DNA of 64,000 nucleotides from Channa striata (taxonomy: Eukaryota; Chordata; Actinopteri; Anabantiformes; Channidae): the NCBI GenBank assembly GCA_033026295.1, contig CM065182.1, positions 2,790,001-2,854,000 of the forward strand. The letters run 5' to 3'. Under the pieces are notes generated by a model. That model was given only the letters and a program-made list of their open reading frames with translations. It searched no databases and was not told where the DNA came from. Below, piece by piece: positions 59,603-64,000 of the stretch (the stretch's first letter is position 1; each line of letters starts with the position of its first letter). The position numbers and the translations under genes were made by a program.

Positions 59603-62600
59603 AGAGCAGGCAGGAAACATCACTCCACCTGTACCGAGACAGACAAGGTGGGAGAGGATGTTTTTCTAATTCCACCAACAAATCAGGAGCAATGCAGAGG
59701 AAATATAGAAGTGACACACACACACAGATGCAGTTTGTGAAATAATCCTTTACTACTTTAAGTAAAAAAATGTATTTATTTGCACCCAAATAAAAAAGGT
59801 TTCAAATGGTTTTTGGTTCCAACCAGCCAATCACAACAGCTGGTAAGTAAAACTGACGGTCCGACATGAGAGGACAGTCGCTGATTGGCTTGGAATTCAA
59901 TCATTAGCATAACAACTATGGTGAGACTAATACTGATGGTGGAAAACTACTGTAATAAACACCAAGTATCTGTAACTTGTAAAATGAAAATGTTGCTGTC
60001 ACCGTTAAACACCAACCGTCTCAGATTATAACCGCCCTCACATTTAGGTAACTCCGCATTCAGAGGCAAGTGAAATTCAAATACTATGGTCTGCGTTTAA
60101 CAACCATTAATTTGTCTCCTAGCCACAACAGAGTCTCACCGATACATTTTTACTTTTTTTTATGATAAAATCATATTTCTTTGTAGAGTTGTGCACAGTG
60201 TGTTAACAATCTTTAATTTCAGGTAAACAGATTTCACCATAACGTCATGAAACATTTACCCAATTAACTGCATCTGTCCTGATGCCAAACTTATATTTAG
60301 TTTTACTGGTTTTCCCGGCATGATCTGCAGCTCTCAGTCACATATAAATTAAAATCTTGCCCAAAAAAACAACCTGAAATCAGCTATTTAACAATGAATA
60401 ACCATCCAGAACACAGGCAGTACCTGCAGATTTCTGTGCACCTGTCAGAGTGTCAGTGCGGGGCCCATCTGCCATTTACTGTTATATCTGTAACAATGAA
60501 ACGTCCATAAATAAATCAGAATATTTTTTTAAGCAATATGTCTTTTCTTTTCCTATTAAAATAGTTTTTTTAAGTCACAGTGTCACAGCATGTCATTTCA
60601 TTTACATGAAATAGAAGGATGGAACAACACTCCTGCATTTATCTTATTAGGTGTTATTGAAAGGCCCCTTACACTTATTACATTTACATTTAGTCATTTA
60701 GTCACACTTAGTCATGTGTGTGGTTTAAGCTGCAAAGTACAAGTCTTCAGGTTTTTGGATCAGTTAGCTCGATAAAGCGAAGGTGTAAAGTCAGTGTCAG
60801 ATTCATATTCATGTCCAAAAATCTCAATGAACTGAAGCAATTTTATAATGTGGAAATGACCATTTCGTTATTGCTGCTAAAGGGGATTTACAGGCCCCCT
60901 GAATAACGGGGGCCCACATTCTTTTCATTTTTGCTGTATATTTTTAAAACATTGGCAAAGTATGATGTTATGATTATAACAGCCGTCGACGTAATATAAA
61001 ACGCTGCAGCTTTATTGGATTTCTGTTGGATTGAGCTGATGTCGAATAATTCCACAGATCGCGTTGATGTAATGACCACATTCCCACAGAGCGAAACACT
61101 GACCTCCCCACTCACTTGTTGCTCAGGCCCATTTCTAACAACAAAAAGCAACACAAACACTTGTTTCCTTGACAACTATTTTGGGTCAAATTTTAAAGGC
61201 AATTTTTCGTTGGTGATTAATTTACCTAACTTACCGAGACACGGCACCACTGTAGGAAAAACAACCGGCTTAGTCATTGGCTTGTACATGTCTGAGTCTT
61301 AACTCCAATATTAAACCATTACTGGCTTAACACTGTAAACAATTACTAAACAACTCAAGAACACTAGAACAGCGGTGTCAGAGGTCACTACACATCTCAA
61401 GAGAACAGTCTGTGCCACGGTCTCCTGGGTTTTTCGCACAACGTTGCTGCGAGCGTTTGGTTCCCTCGGCTGGCTTAGACGTCTCCCGCACAGCTGTCTC
61501 ATGTTCTACGGGGTTTGAAACAAGACTCCCATTTTTGTCAAAGCCCAACCACCTCCTGTGATTGAGGATGATCAGATGATTATGTCCTGTATGTAGTTTG
61601 TCTCCGTGTTTAAAATTTGAGTTATGACGCCTTGCGCTGCGCTCACACGCAGGAAACGGGCCCAGTGTGCGGATCTGTCCTACACACTGACTGTGTGGAC
61701 ACTCACTGTTATTTAACGTTTCATGTCATGTCAGCTTGCACATAGTTAAGACAACACTGCAGGCAATATACACTCACTACCACTTTATTAGGTACACCTG
61801 TACATTCTAATACAATCCAATACAGCAGCTCTGCCATGAATTCAAATTTTACAAAGTTCTAATCTGTCGGTTTTGAAGTTGGAACTCTCATAAAGGTGAT
61901 AATTTGAATATGTGTTTATGACTGAGGTCAAAGTGGTTGGTGGAGTTGTACTGGAGGGCATTATAAGAAGAAATGGTTCTAATGTTTTGGCCACAATGTT
62001 TAAAATAAATTTTGGGGCCAAAATATTAGAAGCACCTCCACTTGTAATGCCGTCCAGTATTAGTCCACTAACCACTTTGACCTCAGTCATAAACACATTA
62101 GAAAGTGGCCAGTGAGTGTTTAATGCACAAGCTTTCTGATTTTCCTGTGTATCTACAACGACTGAACATAGAGGAGAAGCTTTATGCTGCTGATTTACAT
62201 TCCCGGAGTTGTACAACCAACAAAGAGAAATCGCTGTGCAGCGGCTTGTCTCCAAGGCCGTTCCTCAGGTTAGTCACGTTACTCATTATTCGTTGTTACA
62301 TTTTTAGCAGCATAGCTAATGAACACACAGCGACCCGGGACTAAAGCTACAAATGCACAATATTTAGTGTAGTTTATTTTTACCTACTGTGTCAGAAGTG
62401 TTTTTTTAAATGAAGTTTTATGGTTTCGTAAGCTGTAATATCCATATTCATCACGTGTCTTGGTTATGTTTGTACATGTAGGGGAGGAGAAACCCTCCCA
62501 AGTCTGTGTCACCGCTGCAAGTCCTAACCTGGAGAGGACGACATGTTCCAGAAGAATCCTAGATTCTCAATTTTATTATGTGAGCAACATCTCTGGATGA

Positions 62601-62912
62601 GCCAAGCCCCACACACACACTCCTGTCACTGTGCTTCTAAATTTACCACACAGATTATGAAATATTTGTGACAAACCCTGAAATTAAAGCAAATTGTTTA
62701 CACTTTAAGCATATGTTTGTTTCATTTTATGTCCATCGTGGTGGTGTAAAGAACCAAAAGGGTCTGGAAAATTCAAATACTTGGACCTGACATGGTGTGT
62801 TGGTTATAACTTATATTTAATGACGGGGTTTTTGAAAACACAACAACAATGAGAATTAAACGTGACTGTGTGTTATTGTAAACGATGGTCGACCTGACAT
62901 GGTGCCACGGTG
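59603..62912. other. Intergenic region beyond the hpgd-like array
   Basis: No gene recognised in 3.3 kb. It is AT-rich and holds a SINE-tail-like fragment near 60675-60715 (ACATTTACATTTAGTCATTT) and the hairpin repeat at 61765-62110. Confidence 0.45.
61765..62110 (+). mobile_element. Non-autonomous DNA element with a large internal hairpin
   Basis: Begins CACTTTATTAGGTACACCTG, the same end motif as the repeat at 39185-39368. From 61911 to 62098 it folds back on itself: TGTGTTTATGACTGAGGTCA and the following bases are repeated as a near-perfect complement ending at 62098, with arms of about 90 bases. No coding capacity. Superfamily not assigned. Confidence 0.6.
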
Positions 62913-63403
62913 TCAGATGGACACTACAGGCTTCTTGGAGTCTGGCTGCAGCCTCCCTGGAAGAGCTGCTGCTCCCAAAACGCTGAAGATGTTCTCCATC
63001 AGGTCACCTGAAATTACACCATTAGTGTTATTGACATAAAAACTCCAGCTAACGACTCTGTATTGTTATACTGATGTTGTGTTTATGCAGTTACAGTAAG
63101 TTGAAATATGTGTTCAGCTGGCAGATTGTTACAGTACTTGGCAGATACACGTAGTTAATGCAGCAAACATATTTCCCCATGAAGTTGTTCACGTTCAGAT
63201 TTTTTTATGTTTTTGTAATTCTCAGCAGTTTCAGATGCTTGATCACTTGTTGGCATGACCGTATAATTCATGGTAGTTTTAGGTTGGTTGTTAAAAACAT
63301 AACGGGACTAACCTGGGATAAGGACACAGGCTGCTGTGTGATCTCCTTCCGCCTCCAGCTTCTCCTCCACGTTCCCTGCTCATGCTAATGCTAACGCTAA
63401 ACT
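62913..63403 (-). CDS. Candidate two-exon end of a small unrecognised gene
   Basis: On the minus strand, a donor-like CCCAG before GTTAGT (exon end 63313) and an acceptor ATTTCAG (exon start 63007) would join two stretches in one frame, reading NVEEKLEAEGDHTAACVLIP and then GDLMENIFSVLGAAALPGRL up to a TGA at 62913-62915. The composition is protein-like. But the frame has a TGA just upstream of 63363 and no ATG, so the 5' end is missing or the call is wrong. A CpG-rich promoter-like region lies just upstream. I do not recognise the protein. Confidence 0.25.
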
Positions 63404-63560
63404 AGCAGCGTGTGCGCGTTCTCGTCGGCCTTTGGCCCGCCCCTCCCCCGTTACGTGATTGCTCAATGCAGCGTGAATCCTATTGGTTGGGGAATTTGAT
63501 GGGGTCATCTCGGGTTCTTCGCCCGAAAATCCGACGGAAGAGCAGAAGTTTCGTAAGATG
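63404..63560. promoter_or_regulatory. CpG-rich promoter-like region
   Basis: Local rise of GC and CpG (CGTGTGCGCG, CGGCCTTTGGCCCGCCCCTC) with an inverted CCAAT box (TATTGGTTGG at about 63481-63490, so ATTGG reads CCAAT on minus) and GC boxes. It could serve a minus-strand gene (see 62913-63403) or a plus-strand gene beyond the window. Confidence 0.4.
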
Positions 63561-64000
63561 AAGGCGAGGAGGGTTTGAGAGTGAGCACAGGAAATGTGAG
63601 AGCAGTGTGAGCAGAGTCAAAACACTTTGAGTCCGTAAAATCAGAGTTTGCTCTCAAATTAAAACTGCGCCCTTGAATTAAGGGCGGCCTTTGGTCTGAT
63701 CTGGCATCCTGGAGTTTAAATAAACTGGGCTATGACGTCACAGGCTGGCTGGTCACTATCGACGCGTCATCACACCAGATTACTGCAGATTTCAACTTGC
63801 AAACGATTTTGACTTCCAATCAAAAATCAAATTTTTGATCTCACAGCTGCTTTTTTATTATAATTGACCTGGCAAAGTTCTACACGAACGCTTAGAACTG
63901 CCAGCTTTATGAAATGACGTTATATTTGTGTCAGACTTCAGGTTTGAATATGTGGCCGCTAGATGGAGGCACAGTGTCGTTTTAGCTCATGAATTACATT
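63561..64000. other. Window end, no gene seen
   Basis: No protein-like frame or RNA gene recognised. Confidence 0.4.

Overview
The window looks like nuclear DNA of a ray-finned fish, probably a percomorph-type teleost. Genes are split into many exons with GT-AG introns. There are replication-dependent histone genes with 3' stem-loops, eukaryotic tRNA genes with internal promoters, many (GT)n microsatellites, and fragments of fish-type LINEs, SINEs and short inverted-repeat transposons. No prokaryotic, plasmid or CRISPR feature is seen.

Layout: (1) 0-4 kb: a divergent histone H2A / H3.2 pair sharing a short promoter, flanked by two fragments of the same LINE 3' end. (2) About 4.6-27.7 kb, minus strand: st6gal1, the beta-galactoside alpha-2,6-sialyltransferase, with seven coding exons (10669-18112), a probable extra 5' exon near 24.8 kb, a CpG-rich candidate first exon near 27.5 kb and a probably long 3' UTR. 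(3) 29.0-29.8 kb: tRNA-Glu(CTC) on minus and tRNA-Trp(CCA) on plus. (4) 30.9-36.3 kb, minus strand: ncf1 (p47phox), eleven coding exons, followed upstream by tRNA-Asp(GTC) at 37.9 kb. (5) 38.8-59.5 kb: four hpgd-like (15-hydroxyprostaglandin dehydrogenase, short-chain dehydrogenase) genes, each with seven exons and the same intron positions. Copy A is on plus; copies B, C and D are on minus in head-to-tail tandem. A and B converge. (6) 59.5-64 kb: mostly non-coding, with a large hairpin repeat and a weak candidate for a small minus-strand gene next to a CpG-rich promoter-like region.

The genes do not form an operon. By family function they cover chromatin packaging, Golgi sialylation, the phagocyte NADPH oxidase and NAD-dependent oxidation of hydroxylated lipids. 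The most interesting part is the hpgd-like array: all reading frames and the Ser-Tyr-Lys catalytic residues are intact, but a substrate-contact Gln of the mammalian enzyme is Cys in all copies, copy D has also lost a substrate-contact Phe, copies B and D share a 141-bp identical tract spanning exon 7 and intron 6 (gene conversion signature), and copies B, C and D share a 30-bp promoter-proximal block at a fixed distance from the start codon.

Exon borders were set by hand from splice consensus, reading frame and family similarity recalled from memory. No alignment or database search was run.
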